A program made the translations under genes and the position numbers. DNA of 64,000 nucleotides. Source: Hyphomicrobiales bacterium (GTDB taxonomy: Bacteria > Pseudomonadota > Alphaproteobacteria > Rhizobiales > Rhizobiaceae). Positions 27,625 through 36,428 of the stretch are shown in pieces; the first letter of the stretch is position 1, and every line of letters starts with the position of its first letter. Below the pieces are notes generated by a model, which was not told where the DNA came from, did no database searches, and saw nothing but the letters and a program-made list of their open reading frames with translations. The stretch is taken from positions 62,001 through 126,000 of the forward strand of contig UCKU01000025.1 in NCBI GenBank assembly GCA_900473185.1, given 5' to 3'.

Positions 27625-27728
27625 GGCATGTCGCGCAAAACTGTGCAGCGGTTTTGCGACAACGACATGCATAAAACAAAGACTTAAAGCGTGGTAAGCG
27701 ATCTGAAAGATCGCGACACGCTTTAGTT
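27625..27728. repeat. Two-part palindromic intergenic repeat, copy 2
   Basis: It has the same two modules as copy 1 at 19806-19916: GCATGTCG...CGACATGC, then TTAAAGCGTGGTAAGCG...CGCGACACGCTTTAG. It begins at the base after the era stop codon, so it probably forms hairpins in the 3' end of the era transcript. Confidence 0.9.
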
Positions 27729-27877
27729 TGACAAGAAAATTGACAAGGGGCACTCAGCCCTTTGTTTTTTTATAAAAATCGCTGCCTGTTCCAAGGAACA
27801 AATCGGCCTGCCTGCGCATTGATCTGCCAACGGCGCTGCACCCTGCAGCGCCGGTTTTTTGCGACAGCAGGGACAAG

Positions 27878-28630
27878 ATGGCGACGGCAAAACCTACCCA
27901 TTCCTTCAAGACGCCCTGCGAGCAGTGTCCGTTGCGGCCATTGCCGCATTTCCGAGAGTTCAGCCGCGACGAGCTGGAATTTGTTTCGAAATTCAAAAGG
28001 GGCGAACTGGCCGTCGATGCCGGTGCGACCATTGTGGTCGAAGGTGCCCACAGCGCCCATCTCTTTACGGTGCTCTCCGGTTGGGGCTTCCGATACAAGA
28101 TGCTGGAGGATGGCCGCCGGCAGATCCTGAACTACATCATGCCGGGCGACCTGATCGGCCTGCAGGGCACGATCATGGGCGAGATGCAGCATTCGGTGGA
28201 GGCCCTGTCTCCGGTAACGCTCTGCGTCTTCGAGCGCGACAAACTGATGACCCTTTATAACAAGCACCCTTCGCTTGCCTTCGATATTACCTGGATTGCG
28301 GCGCAGGAGGAGCGCATTCTCGACGAACACCTGTTGAGCATCGGCCGTCGTACGGCACTCGAAAGAGCCGCCTATCTCATCGCCTTCCTGTTTGAACGCG
28401 CAAGGAAGCTCAACCTTTTCAACGGCCGCAATGTCATCCCGATCACGCAGCAGCATATTGCCGACACACTTGGTCTTTCGATCGTTCACACCAACAAGAC
28501 CCTGAAAAAGCTTGCAGGACGCAACCTGATCCGTTGGCAGGAGCGCGGCTGCGACGTGCTGGACGGGGAGGGGCTGATGCAGATGGCCGGCTGGGAAGGA
28601 CTGCGCGAAGGAAAGCGCCCTTTCATCTAA
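27878..28630 (+). CDS. Crp/Fnr family transcriptional regulator
   Basis: The protein has 250 residues with an N-terminal cyclic-nucleotide-type beta barrel (about 30-145) and a C-terminal winged helix (about 165-235, ITQQHIADTLGLSIVHTNKTLKKL). Three cysteines occur: C14 and C17 (PCEQCP) and C116. Classical FNR has three N-terminal cysteines plus a central one, so an FNR-type Fe-S cluster would lack a ligand here. It may be an oxygen, redox or other sensor; the ligand is not clear. Confidence 0.87.
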   Translation: MATAKPTHSFKTPCEQCPLRPLPHFREFSRDELEFVSKFKRGELAVDAGATIVVEGAHSAHLFTVLSGWGFRYKMLEDGRRQILNYIMPGDLIGLQGTIMGEMQHSVEALSPVTLCVFERDKLMTLYNKHPSLAFDITWIAAQEERILDEHLLSIGRRTALERAAYLIAFLFERARKLNLFNGRNVIPITQQHIADTLGLSIVHTNKTLKKLAGRNLIRWQERGCDVLDGEGLMQMAGWEGLREGKRPFI

Positions 28631-28656
28631 GGCTTGTTGAGATTCAGGATTCCCAT

Positions 28657-28854
28657 TTTGATTGGGCCTTGGGCAATCTGGTGCGTTTCGTTCTGCTGCC
28701 GAGGCAGCGGTTCGACACGGTCGGCGTTGCAGCCCTCATCGACGGTGTCGAATTCGATGGCTTGATCGCCGACAAGGCATTCGACCGCAATCACATCATC
28801 GCCGATCTCAACGAACGCGGCGCAAAGATCGTCATCTCACAACATCCAAGACGG
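28657..28854 (+). pseudogene. Internal fragment of an IS5-family transposase
   Basis: The plus-strand frame reads DWALGNLVRF, then LIDGVEFDGLIADKAFD and ERGAKIVISQHPRR, the DDE-domain middle part of an IS5-type transposase. There is no start and no N-terminal half, and similarity ends abruptly after the HPRR motif. The matching C-terminal part of the same family is found 3.1 kb further on at 31987-32121, in the same direction. Confidence 0.8.
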
Positions 28855-29092
28855 GCCTCGCGGGGCCACACGTCGGTGCGTCGGGCTGTATCCCCCTGAT
28901 TCGCAGTTGGCGTCCGAATGCAAACCCTGGATAGCATGACAAGGAGACCTTGCTATGTGTCGTTTGTAAGCAGAATAGATAATCCAGCCAGCAACGGCTG
29001 GGTCGAATAAAGTTAATTCTTAATTAGCAAATCTGGCGAATTCTTGCAGCTATCCGATCCGCGCGGTCGCCCTTTTGGAGCTGGAGACCTGA

Positions 29093-30928
29093 ATGAAGCG
29101 CCCAAGTGTCAAGCAAGCCCTTATTGCCGTTTTATCCATCATCGGTGTCTTCCTCGTTGTCCTGTCCTACAGTTCCCTCAGCACGATCTCGACGCTGAAC
29201 GACAATACCCAGCAAATAGGCGGCTTCTGGATGAAACGCCTGGTCACCGCCAGAGATATCAAGGGAAATTTCTCTGATCTCAAGCTGGCTTACGCGCGCT
29301 ACCTATTGGAGGCATCACCAGAAAAGCGAGCCGCGGGAGCGAAGCTGGTCGACGACACGAATTCTGCGGTCAAGAACTCGATCGATGAATATGTGAAAGG
29401 CGTTCGCACCGAGCGAGGCCGCGAACTGATCAATCAGGTCAACTCGGAACTTAAGAAATACAGCGAGCTTGCCGAACACATGGTCCAACTACAGGACAGT
29501 GGGAAGGGCGCCGAGGCAGTCGGTTTCTTCCGAGAGAGCATGGAGCCGCAATCCGATCTGGTGAGCCAGAAGATTGCAGACCTGGTGGCTTTCATCCTCG
29601 GCCAGGCCGAAGCATACGTGGCCGGAAGTGGCGCCGCGGCAAGCTACGCGTTCACCGAAACAGCGATGATCGCAACTCTCGCGATCCTGGTCGCATTTGC
29701 CGGAACAATATTTGCCGTATTCGGTATCGCAAACCCGATACGTCGGATCGCCTCTGCCATGAAGATCTTGTCCGACGGCGATCTGGGAAGCGCTATTCCT
29801 TACGCCGGCCGCGCGGATGAGATTGGCGCGATGGCGGCAGCAGTGGAGGTGTTCCGACAGAACGCGATAAACGTTCTTCGATTGGAGCAGGAAGCATCGG
29901 CGTCGCGCAGCCAGTCAGAGGCGGCTCGTGCCGCAGCACAGGAGCGTGCCGAGAGAGAAGCGCAGCAACTGAGGTTTGCGACAACAACGTTAGGCGATGG
30001 ATTGAGGCGTCTGGCAGGCGGCGATGTCTCCTTCCAGCTGGCGGAGCCTTTCGCCGCGGAGTACGAGCAGTTGCGCGAGGATTTCAACGCTTCGCTCAAA
30101 CAGCTCGGTACGACGATCAGTGCCGTGCTGAAGACTGTGCACAGCATCGATAGCGGAACGCGCGAAATCGCGTCCGGTGCGCAAGACCTTTCCAAGCGCA
30201 CGGAGCAGCAGGCAGCCTCTCTGGAAGAGACGGCAGCAGCTCTCGATGAGATTACCGCCAATGTTACGACAGCCTCCAAGCGGACCGACGAGGCTCGCAA
30301 TGTCGCACACGAAGCGAATGTCAGTGCGGAACGTTCCGCTTCGGTCGTGTCAGAAGCCGAACAGGCGATGAGGCGAATCGAGGACAGCTCGGAGCAGATC
30401 TCCAATATCATTAGTGTCATCGACGAAATCGCGTTCCAGACAAACCTGCTGGCACTGAATGCAGGCGTCGAAGCAGCCCGCGCCGGGGAAGCCGGTAAAG
30501 GCTTTGCAGTTGTCGCTCAAGAGGTTCGCGAGCTCGCACAACGCGCGGCAACAGCGGCGAAGGAGATCAAGGGTCTCATTGAAAAATCCTCTGCCGAAGT
30601 TGGCACCGGCGTGAGACTGGTTCTTGAGACGGGCCAGTCGCTGAAATCGATCAGTGACCATGTGTCTCGGATCAATCAGCTGATGGCGGCGATCGCGACG
30701 TCCGCGCGAGAGCAGTCCACGGGACTTGCCGAAATCAACACCGCCGTCAACCAAATGGATCAATCCACTCAACAGAACGCGGCGATGGTGGAACAATCCA
30801 CCGCAGCGGCCGCGTCATTGTCGAGTGAGGCGAGCAGGCTGCGCGATCTAGTGAACCAGTTTCATCTCGACAGCGACCCCGGCCAGGACGCTGCGATGAG
30901 AACGACTGTGCGGATCAGAGCGGCGTAG
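29093..30928 (+). CDS. Methyl-accepting chemotaxis protein
   Basis: The protein has 611 residues. A membrane segment at about 8-30, a helical periplasmic bundle (about 35-185), a second membrane segment (about 190-215) and HAMP-like segments come first. The cytoplasmic signalling domain has the hairpin tip DEIAFQTNLLALNAGVEAAR and the following GFAVVAQEVRELAQR. There is no C-terminal CheR-binding pentapeptide. The ligand is unknown. The gene lies between two halves of a transposase and may be an acquired receptor. Confidence 0.93.
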   Translation: MKRPSVKQALIAVLSIIGVFLVVLSYSSLSTISTLNDNTQQIGGFWMKRLVTARDIKGNFSDLKLAYARYLLEASPEKRAAGAKLVDDTNSAVKNSIDEYVKGVRTERGRELINQVNSELKKYSELAEHMVQLQDSGKGAEAVGFFRESMEPQSDLVSQKIADLVAFILGQAEAYVAGSGAAASYAFTETAMIATLAILVAFAGTIFAVFGIANPIRRIASAMKILSDGDLGSAIPYAGRADEIGAMAAAVEVFRQNAINVLRLEQEASASRSQSEAARAAAQERAEREAQQLRFATTTLGDGLRRLAGGDVSFQLAEPFAAEYEQLREDFNASLKQLGTTISAVLKTVHSIDSGTREIASGAQDLSKRTEQQAASLEETAAALDEITANVTTASKRTDEARNVAHEANVSAERSASVVSEAEQAMRRIEDSSEQISNIISVIDEIAFQTNLLALNAGVEAARAGEAGKGFAVVAQEVRELAQRAATAAKEIKGLIEKSSAEVGTGVRLVLETGQSLKSISDHVSRINQLMAAIATSAREQSTGLAEINTAVNQMDQSTQQNAAMVEQSTAAAASLSSEASRLRDLVNQFHLDSDPGQDAAMRTTVRIRAA

Positions 30929-31231
30929 TGGTGGCTTCTTGACTACGTCGTCAAATACAAGCCATCAGCAGCCACGCCATTGCTCCGGGCGTTACTTCAG
31001 CTGGGGATGGAAGCGAGGTAGAATTGTGGCTACCTCGAACGCCGCGCCAGGCTTCTGATGGCCCCCGCTTTCAGATCATCAACCGCTCGGTCGCGTCGTC
31101 CGGGCAAAAAGCGTCGTGTTTCTCGAAGCGATCGCAACGCCAATACAGTCCTGGGCATCATCGGATGCGCGACCGCAAAACGCAGATTTGGGCAATCGGG
31201 CGTCCTGGTCGGTCGGGACCCTTGCCCGTCG
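30929..31231. other. Non-coding interval after the chemoreceptor gene
   Basis: About 300 bases without a gene I can support. Open frames here have atypical composition and no ribosome site, and no clear terminator hairpin or repeat was seen. Confidence 0.4.
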
Positions 31232-31744
31232 TCACGGCTTTATTGGGCAGCCTTTTGCCAGGCGAGATATCTGGTCTCGCGCGCCCGTGAGTTCAAAGCC
31301 GGTGCTGTAATCTATCTCACCGGCCTTGATGGCGAACATAGTGGCGAAATCAGCGCCAGATGTGAGGGCGGCAAGCAGCTTCGGATGCTTTGAGAGAACA
31401 ATCGTTCGCCGATCGGGACTGTTCCCGTCGAGGCGGATCGTCTCTCTGTACCTCCCAATCTCGAAGCGCGCCAATCGCAGGCCGTTCTCACCAACAGTGG
31501 CATCGCCAATCTCGAAGACGAGACCGTTCTTGGCGTCGCACCGGACCATGTAACAAGCCTCGATGTCGCTCGCATCAATCATTGAGCATGTTCCGACCGC
31601 TCCGGCATGCGAACCGGTAAGCTTGACCCATGGAGCGGGCGGCTCGACTTCCTGTGTGAGCGCAGGCGATGCCGCAAGACACGCGCCAAACACATACGCT
31701 GCCACGCCAACCACACCTGCGACTGCCGGTCTGCTGAACCCCAT
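31232..31744 (-). CDS. Secreted hypothetical protein (170 aa)
   Basis: An N-terminal signal peptide (VVGVAAYVFGACLAASPALT, cut near residue 30) is followed by PPAPWVKL and a beta-rich domain with cysteines at 53, 64, 69 and 166. The ending TGFELTGARDQISRLAKGC resembles closing segments of several periplasmic proteins of rhizobia. I do not recognise a family with a known role. It is convergent to the chemoreceptor and lies inside the split-transposase interval. Confidence 0.7.
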   Translation of the reverse strand: MGFSRPAVAGVVGVAAYVFGACLAASPALTQEVEPPAPWVKLTGSHAGAVGTCSMIDASDIEACYMVRCDAKNGLVFEIGDATVGENGLRLARFEIGRYRETIRLDGNSPDRRTIVLSKHPKLLAALTSGADFATMFAIKAGEIDYSTGFELTGARDQISRLAKGCPIKP

Positions 31745-31986
31745 CCCATCCTCGTTTTTCCAAGACGTTGCGAGGCCAATAGCGTCTCGACTTGGACGCG
31801 CTTGTCAAGGTCGATTGAGAGGAGACGCAGACCAGCAGGCGGATGGCGCTTGTGATCGCCTCACTTGCTCTGAAAAGCCGGTCTGCCGATCGCGGCAGGA
31901 TCCACTGGTCATGGTAATATTTCTCTTCTGCCGAGGCGTTCATCTTTCTGGATCGCCCATCAGCAGCCCGAATGATGCGTGGGGTG

Positions 31987-32121
31987 ACCTACGCGCTTAC
32001 GATCGAGAATTTCTTCTGCAAACTCAAAGGGTTCAAGCGTATAGCGATGAGATCGGACAAAACCAGCCAGAGCTCCTCAGCTATCGTCTATCTCTGCTCA
32101 GCAGTGATCAATTCCCGATGA
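31987..32121 (+). pseudogene. C-terminal fragment of an IS5-family transposase
   Basis: The frame reads TIENFFCKLKGFKRIAMRSD, then SAIVYLCSAVINSR and a stop at 32119-32121, the normal C-terminus of the IS5-type transposase whose middle part lies at 28657-28854. The catalytic glutamate of the DDE triad falls in IENFF. It has no start of its own. Confidence 0.8.
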
Positions 32122-32133
32122 ATCTCAGCAGGC

Positions 32134-32297
32134 CTTAAAGCATGTCGCGCAAAAGTGTGCAGCGGTTTTGCGATTACGGCATGCGCGAAACAAAGGCATG
32201 TCGCGCAAAAGTGTGCAGCAGTTTTGCAACAACGACATGCATCAAACAAGAACTTAACGCGTGGCAAGCGGATCTGACGGATCGCGACACGCTGTAG
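32134..32297. repeat. Two-part palindromic repeat, copy 3, with first module in tandem
   Basis: The first module occurs twice in a row (32140-32183 and 32195-32241), followed by one second module (32251-32297, ending CGCGACACGCTGTAG). It matches copies 1 and 2 elsewhere in the window and starts 12 bases after the transposase fragment. Confidence 0.88.
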
Positions 32298-32530
32298 AAT
32301 CTCTCCTGGTCGAATTGGTCAGCCTTGATGTCTTTTTTAAATGCAAATTGGCGTCAGGGAAAATAGAGTCGCGTCATCTTTCCTCCGACTTTCGTTTTTA
32401 TCGACCGGAGACGAAAATGTGGCTATTCAGTTATGGTGGGCAACCACCGTCAACGGTCCAGGCGGGGCACCGACGGAATGATGTTTGCAAAAAGACCGAA
32501 GCGCTGCAATGTTTGCGCTTCACGAGGGGC

Positions 32531-32908
32531 ATGGAGATCATGAACGCAAGAACCCGTGTTCTGGTCCTGGAAGACAGTCTGATCATCGCCATGGAGGCGG
32601 AGGATATCCTGCGTCTCGTTGGTGCTGATACCATCGATATCGCCAATAGCGTCGATCAGGCCAGGGACGCAATCCAGGGCGCAAATTACGATTTCGCGCT
32701 TCTCGACGTGAATCTGGGAGAGGCGATGAGCTTCGATTTCGCGCGCGATCTGTCGCTGGCCAATATCCCGTTCGGCTTCGTGAGCGGCTATTCCGATACG
32801 CTGGATTTCCCGACCGACCTTCAGGATGTGCCCCTTCTCGTCAAGCCTTTCGACGAGAATGCGATGCGCGACTTCCTCCAGAAGCTTTTCCCGACGCCGG
32901 CGGAATGA
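32531..32908 (+). CDS. Single-domain response regulator
   Basis: The protein has 125 residues and is a CheY-like receiver only. The acidic pair is in LVLEDS (E14, D15), the phosphorylation site is Asp59 in ALLDVNLGE, the conserved Ser is in FVSGYS and Lys105 is in LLVKPF. There is no output domain, so it probably acts by protein contact in a phosphorelay. No kinase gene is adjacent. I start at 32531; an ATG at 32540 is equally possible. It lies 62 bases from recO. Confidence 0.88.
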   Translation: MEIMNARTRVLVLEDSLIIAMEAEDILRLVGADTIDIANSVDQARDAIQGANYDFALLDVNLGEAMSFDFARDLSLANIPFGFVSGYSDTLDFPTDLQDVPLLVKPFDENAMRDFLQKLFPTPAE

Positions 32909-32962
32909 CAGATCCCTGAGCTTGCTTTAGAGTGAATCGGTAGGCTGAAGGACGGTTTTCCG

Positions 32963-33733
32963 ATGCAATGGCAGGACCAGGCGATCATTCTTGGCGTCAA
33001 GCGCCATGGCGAGACGAGTGTCATCGCCGAAGTGATGACGCGTGAACGCGGCCGTCATCTCGGCCTCGTTCGCTCCGGCCGTTCGCGCACCATGCAGCCG
33101 GTGCTGCAGCCCGGCAATGAGGTGGAAGTCACCTGGCGTGCCCGGCTGGATGAACATCTCGGTGAATTCCGCCTCGAACCGGTAAAGCTGCGCGCCGCAC
33201 GGTTGATGGAGACGGCGACCGCCGTCTACGGCGTGCAGGCCATGGGCGCCCTGCTGCGTCTGCTGCCGGAGCGCGATCCGCATCCGCATCTCTTCGAAGC
33301 GCTGGAAGTCATCCTCGATCATCTCCACAATCCCACCGATGCCGGTGAGCTTTTCGTACGCTTCGAGCTTGCGGTGCTGAACGACCTCGGCTTCGGGCTC
33401 GACCTTACCGAATGTGCGGCGACTGGCGCCCGCGCCGATCTCGCCTATGTCTCGCCGAAATCCGGCCGTGCCGTGAGCCGTATTGCCGGAGAGCCCTGGG
33501 CCGACAAGATGCTGCTTTTGCCGGCTTTCCTGAGTGCGCAGGAAAACCATGCGGCCGATTTCGAAAGCCTCACGGCGGCATTCCGTCTGACCGGATTCTT
33601 TCTGCATCGCCATGTCTATGAACCGCGTGGTCTGGAAGCTTCGGCAGCGCGTGAGGGCTTCGTTCAGGCGGCACTCAAGGCACTGAATCCGGCTGCGCGG
33701 ACGCTTTCGCGGCCGGATGAACTTTCTGCCTGA
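32963..33733 (+). CDS. recO: DNA repair protein RecO
   Basis: The protein has 256 residues. The N-terminal OB-fold start MQWQDQAIILGVKRHGETS and the RGRHLGLVRSGRSR loop are typical of RecO, followed by a helical domain with a degenerate zinc site (CAATGARADLAYVSPKSGRAVS). RecO loads RecA with RecR in the RecF pathway. Its usual neighbour era is about 5 kb upstream here, beyond the Fnr gene and the transposon-marked interval. Confidence 0.94.
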   Translation: MQWQDQAIILGVKRHGETSVIAEVMTRERGRHLGLVRSGRSRTMQPVLQPGNEVEVTWRARLDEHLGEFRLEPVKLRAARLMETATAVYGVQAMGALLRLLPERDPHPHLFEALEVILDHLHNPTDAGELFVRFELAVLNDLGFGLDLTECAATGARADLAYVSPKSGRAVSRIAGEPWADKMLLLPAFLSAQENHAADFESLTAAFRLTGFFLHRHVYEPRGLEASAAREGFVQAALKALNPAARTLSRPDELSA

Positions 33734-33845
33734 ACGGCTTTTCATCCCTGCAAAACAGTCTTCAGTTTTGGCGGTTTACCCCGGTGCGCCGCACCCCTAT
33801 CTCTCCGTCGATCAGGAAAGTCTCTAAGCGCTCAAGGAGGAAGCC

Positions 33846-34841
33846 ATGCTGACCAGGCCAGATACATCGACCACCATCACGCTCTGGAACGGGCAGGAGG
33901 TTCCCCGCCTCGGCATGGGCTGCTGGGCGATCGGCGGTCCGTTCTTCGCGGGCGACACGCCGCTCGGCTGGGGCGAGGTGGACGACAATGAATCCATCGC
34001 CGCGATCAACCGCGCGATCGACCTTGGCATTCGCTTCTTCGATACGGCCTCGAATTACGGCGCCGGCCACTCGGAAGAGGTTCTGGGACGGGCAATCGGC
34101 AATCGCGCCGATATCGTCATCGCCACCAAGTTCGGCTTTGCCACCAATCCGGAGACGAAGCAGGCGACCGGCGCCTTTGCCGACCCGGCCTTCATCCGCC
34201 AGTCCGTCGAGACGTCGCTGCGTCGGCTGAAGCGGGAGCGTGTCGATCTCCTGCAATTCCACCTCAACGATTTTCCGTTGAATCAGTCCGACGAGGTCTT
34301 CGATACGCTGCAGGCCCTGCGAGCGGAGGGCAAGATCTATGCATTCGGCTGGAGCACGGATTTCCCTGACCGCGCCGCCCGCCATGCCCGCCGCCCCGGC
34401 TTCGTTTCGATCCAGCATACGATGAACGTCTTCGAGCCGGTGCCTCAGATGATCGATGTCGTCGAGAAGAACGGTCTCATCTCGATCAATCGCGGCCCGT
34501 TGGCCATGGGCCTGCTGACCGGCAAGTTCACACTGGACAAGGCCGTCGGCGCCAAGGATGTGCGCGGAGCAGCACTCGAATGGATGGTCTATTTTAGGGA
34601 TGGACGCATCGCGCCGGAGTTCGCCGCAAGGCTCGATGCCGTACGCAGCCTGCTCACATCGGATGGACGCACGCTGACACAGGGTGCGCTCGCCTGGCTC
34701 TGGGCACGTTCGCCGCGCACCCTGCCCATTCCCGGTTTCCGGACGGTGGCACAGGTCGAGGAAAATGCCGGTGCGCTGGAAAAGGGACTGTTGCCGGCGG
34801 ATGTGATGGCGCAAATCGATGCGGCGCTCGCCCGCGTTTGA
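33846..34841 (+). CDS. Aldo/keto reductase
   Basis: The protein has 331 residues with the full catalytic tetrad of the superfamily: Asp66 (FFDTASNYG), Tyr71, Lys95 (VIATKFGF) and His139 (LLQFHLND). It reduces carbonyl groups with NADPH in the cytoplasm; the substrate is unknown. AAGGAGGAAGCC precedes the ATG. It is convergent with the MOSC gene, with only two bases between the stop codons. Confidence 0.92.
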   Translation: MLTRPDTSTTITLWNGQEVPRLGMGCWAIGGPFFAGDTPLGWGEVDDNESIAAINRAIDLGIRFFDTASNYGAGHSEEVLGRAIGNRADIVIATKFGFATNPETKQATGAFADPAFIRQSVETSLRRLKRERVDLLQFHLNDFPLNQSDEVFDTLQALRAEGKIYAFGWSTDFPDRAARHARRPGFVSIQHTMNVFEPVPQMIDVVEKNGLISINRGPLAMGLLTGKFTLDKAVGAKDVRGAALEWMVYFRDGRIAPEFAARLDAVRSLLTSDGRTLTQGALAWLWARSPRTLPIPGFRTVAQVEENAGALEKGLLPADVMAQIDAALARV

Positions 34842-34843
34842 TT

Positions 34844-35704
34844 CTATCCCCGAGCGCGAACCTTGAAGGTCCAGCCCTCCGGTCGGGCCTCGATGACCTT
34901 CACCTCATCGCCGATCGCGACCCTGCCGGTGCCCCGCGGGGTCACGTTCCAGCCGAAAAGCGGGCCGGGAACGCGCCGGTCTCCCGACATGCGAATGCGG
35001 CCCATGGCGGGCATGGGGTTCGGCACTTCGCGTGAGCCCGTCAACTGGTCCTGCGTCGTCATGATGCAACGGGCGCAGGGCTTGACGAGGTCGAAGCGGA
35101 TGCCGGCAATTTCGATTGCCGCCCAGCGGTCCTCCGCCCAGGCCTCGTCCGTATCGATGACGATGTTCGGCCTGAAGCGCTCCATGCCGACGCCGCCTTC
35201 GGCATGGGCTGAGAGGTCGGCGTTCAGCGCCTTCAGCGATCCCGTCGTCGTCACCAGGATCTGGTAGCCGTCGGTAAAGGTAACCGGTGTGCCTTCGCCG
35301 GCCCATTCGGCATTGGCCGTTCGTTCTGCCTCGTCGTCGAAGAAGACGAGCTTCACCGCGCGGCCGAGCCATTCCGAAAGTCTGGTATTGCTGTCATCGT
35401 CGGCAACGGCGGCGCTGACGGCCGATTTCCAGACTACGACATCGAGCCGCCGGTCCGGATGCAGCGGTGCTACGGTAATGTCAGGCTTGCCCTGCATCAG
35501 CAGCCGGAAGGCGCCGGCCTCGGGTCGCACATCGATCTGGGCAAGGGTTGGGAGCTCGCGCTGGGTGATGAAATGGCCATCCGGGTCCGTCACCATCGCG
35601 CGCCGGTCGCCCGGCAGGCCGTAGGCGTCGATCTCCGTGAAGGGCAGGGCAATGCCGCGGGCGCTCTTGAGCGGATAGATGAAGAGATCGCTGACACGCA
35701 TCAT
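34844..35704 (-). CDS. MOSC domain protein with N-terminal beta barrel
   Basis: The protein has 286 residues: the MOSC N-terminal barrel (1-115, starting VSDLFIYPLKSARGIAL) and the MOSC domain proper with the reactive cysteine region KPCARCIMTTQDQ. MOSC proteins carry or transfer sulfur to the molybdenum cofactor or act as hydroxylamine-type reductases. It is 6 bases after the HD gene on the same strand, so these two are probably one operon. Confidence 0.88.
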   Translation of the reverse strand: MMRVSDLFIYPLKSARGIALPFTEIDAYGLPGDRRAMVTDPDGHFITQRELPTLAQIDVRPEAGAFRLLMQGKPDITVAPLHPDRRLDVVVWKSAVSAAVADDDSNTRLSEWLGRAVKLVFFDDEAERTANAEWAGEGTPVTFTDGYQILVTTTGSLKALNADLSAHAEGGVGMERFRPNIVIDTDEAWAEDRWAAIEIAGIRFDLVKPCARCIMTTQDQLTGSREVPNPMPAMGRIRMSGDRRVPGPLFGWNVTPRGTGRVAIGDEVKVIEARPEGWTFKVRARG

Positions 35705-35710
35705 AAGCTC

Positions 35711-36355
35711 CTAGATTTCATCCATAAACGCCGCGAGGAAGTCGCGCAGGCTCCTGTCCCGGGCGGCGGCCAGTTCGCGGCCGGTCCGGGTCTGGAAACC
35801 ATCCGCCAGTTTGAACAGCTTCGTCTGGAAATGGTCAATCGCATAACGCTTGTCATCGAGCGGCCGGTCCTCGGAAGCCGGATCGAAAGGATCGTAGAGG
35901 CCTGATCCGAGCCGCCCGGCTATATAGAAGCAGCGTGCCGCGCCGACCATGCCGATCGCATCCAGCCTGTCGGCATCCTGCAGGATTTTCGCCTCCAGCG
36001 TTTCCGGCGGCACATTCGCCGAAAAGCTGTGCGCGGTCACCGCATGAGCGACAGCAGCGATATCCTCATCGCCCCATCCAAGCCCTTTTAATATCAGCGA
36101 CGCTTTTTCTGCGGCGAGCGCCGATGCCTGGGCGCGCAGCGGCGAGTTCTTCTCGACGGCGACGCAATCGTGCAGCAGCACGGCAGCGGCCAGCACGTGG
36201 CCCCTGCCGCCTTCTGCGGCGTGAATGCGCATGGCATTGCGGCAGACACGCAGGATATGGGCGAGATCGTGAGACCCGTCGTCACCCTCGGTCGCATGTG
36301 GAATGAGCTCCACAGCCAGAGACTTGTGGGGAGAGAAGGCTTCGGCCTTGAACAT
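35711..36355 (-). CDS. HD domain phosphohydrolase
   Basis: The protein has 214 residues with the HD metal site: DGSHDLAHILRV, AVLLHDCVA and the late Asp in ILQDADRLDAIG. This resembles the YedJ/YpgQ type HD proteins, which hydrolyse nucleotides. I take the ATG at 36355; a GTG three codons upstream is possible. The substrate is unknown. Confidence 0.85.
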   Translation of the reverse strand: MFKAEAFSPHKSLAVELIPHATEGDDGSHDLAHILRVCRNAMRIHAAEGGRGHVLAAAVLLHDCVAVEKNSPLRAQASALAAEKASLILKGLGWGDEDIAAVAHAVTAHSFSANVPPETLEAKILQDADRLDAIGMVGAARCFYIAGRLGSGLYDPFDPASEDRPLDDKRYAIDHFQTKLFKLADGFQTRTGRELAAARDRSLRDFLAAFMDEI

Positions 36356-36428
36356 CGTCGTCACCGGTTTTCAAAGGGTTCGTATACCGTCGATAACGGC
36401 TTGGCCGGCGAGTCGCAACGTGCCGAGA

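Noticed and set aside
18137..29027. Near-CtrA sites with seven of eight bases (18137 upstream of slt, 29013 upstream of the chemoreceptor; another at 13631 upstream of ropA)
   Set aside because: Several one-mismatch sites are expected by chance in 64 kb, so they are not used as evidence.
31563..31943. Open frames on both strands upstream of the secreted hypothetical gene
   Set aside because: They lack ribosome sites, have odd composition and match nothing I recognise; they are probably decayed sequence near the transposase remnant.
34844..34868. Possible terminator between the convergent aldo/keto reductase and MOSC genes
   Set aside because: Only two bases separate the stops and no stable hairpin with a T run is visible.
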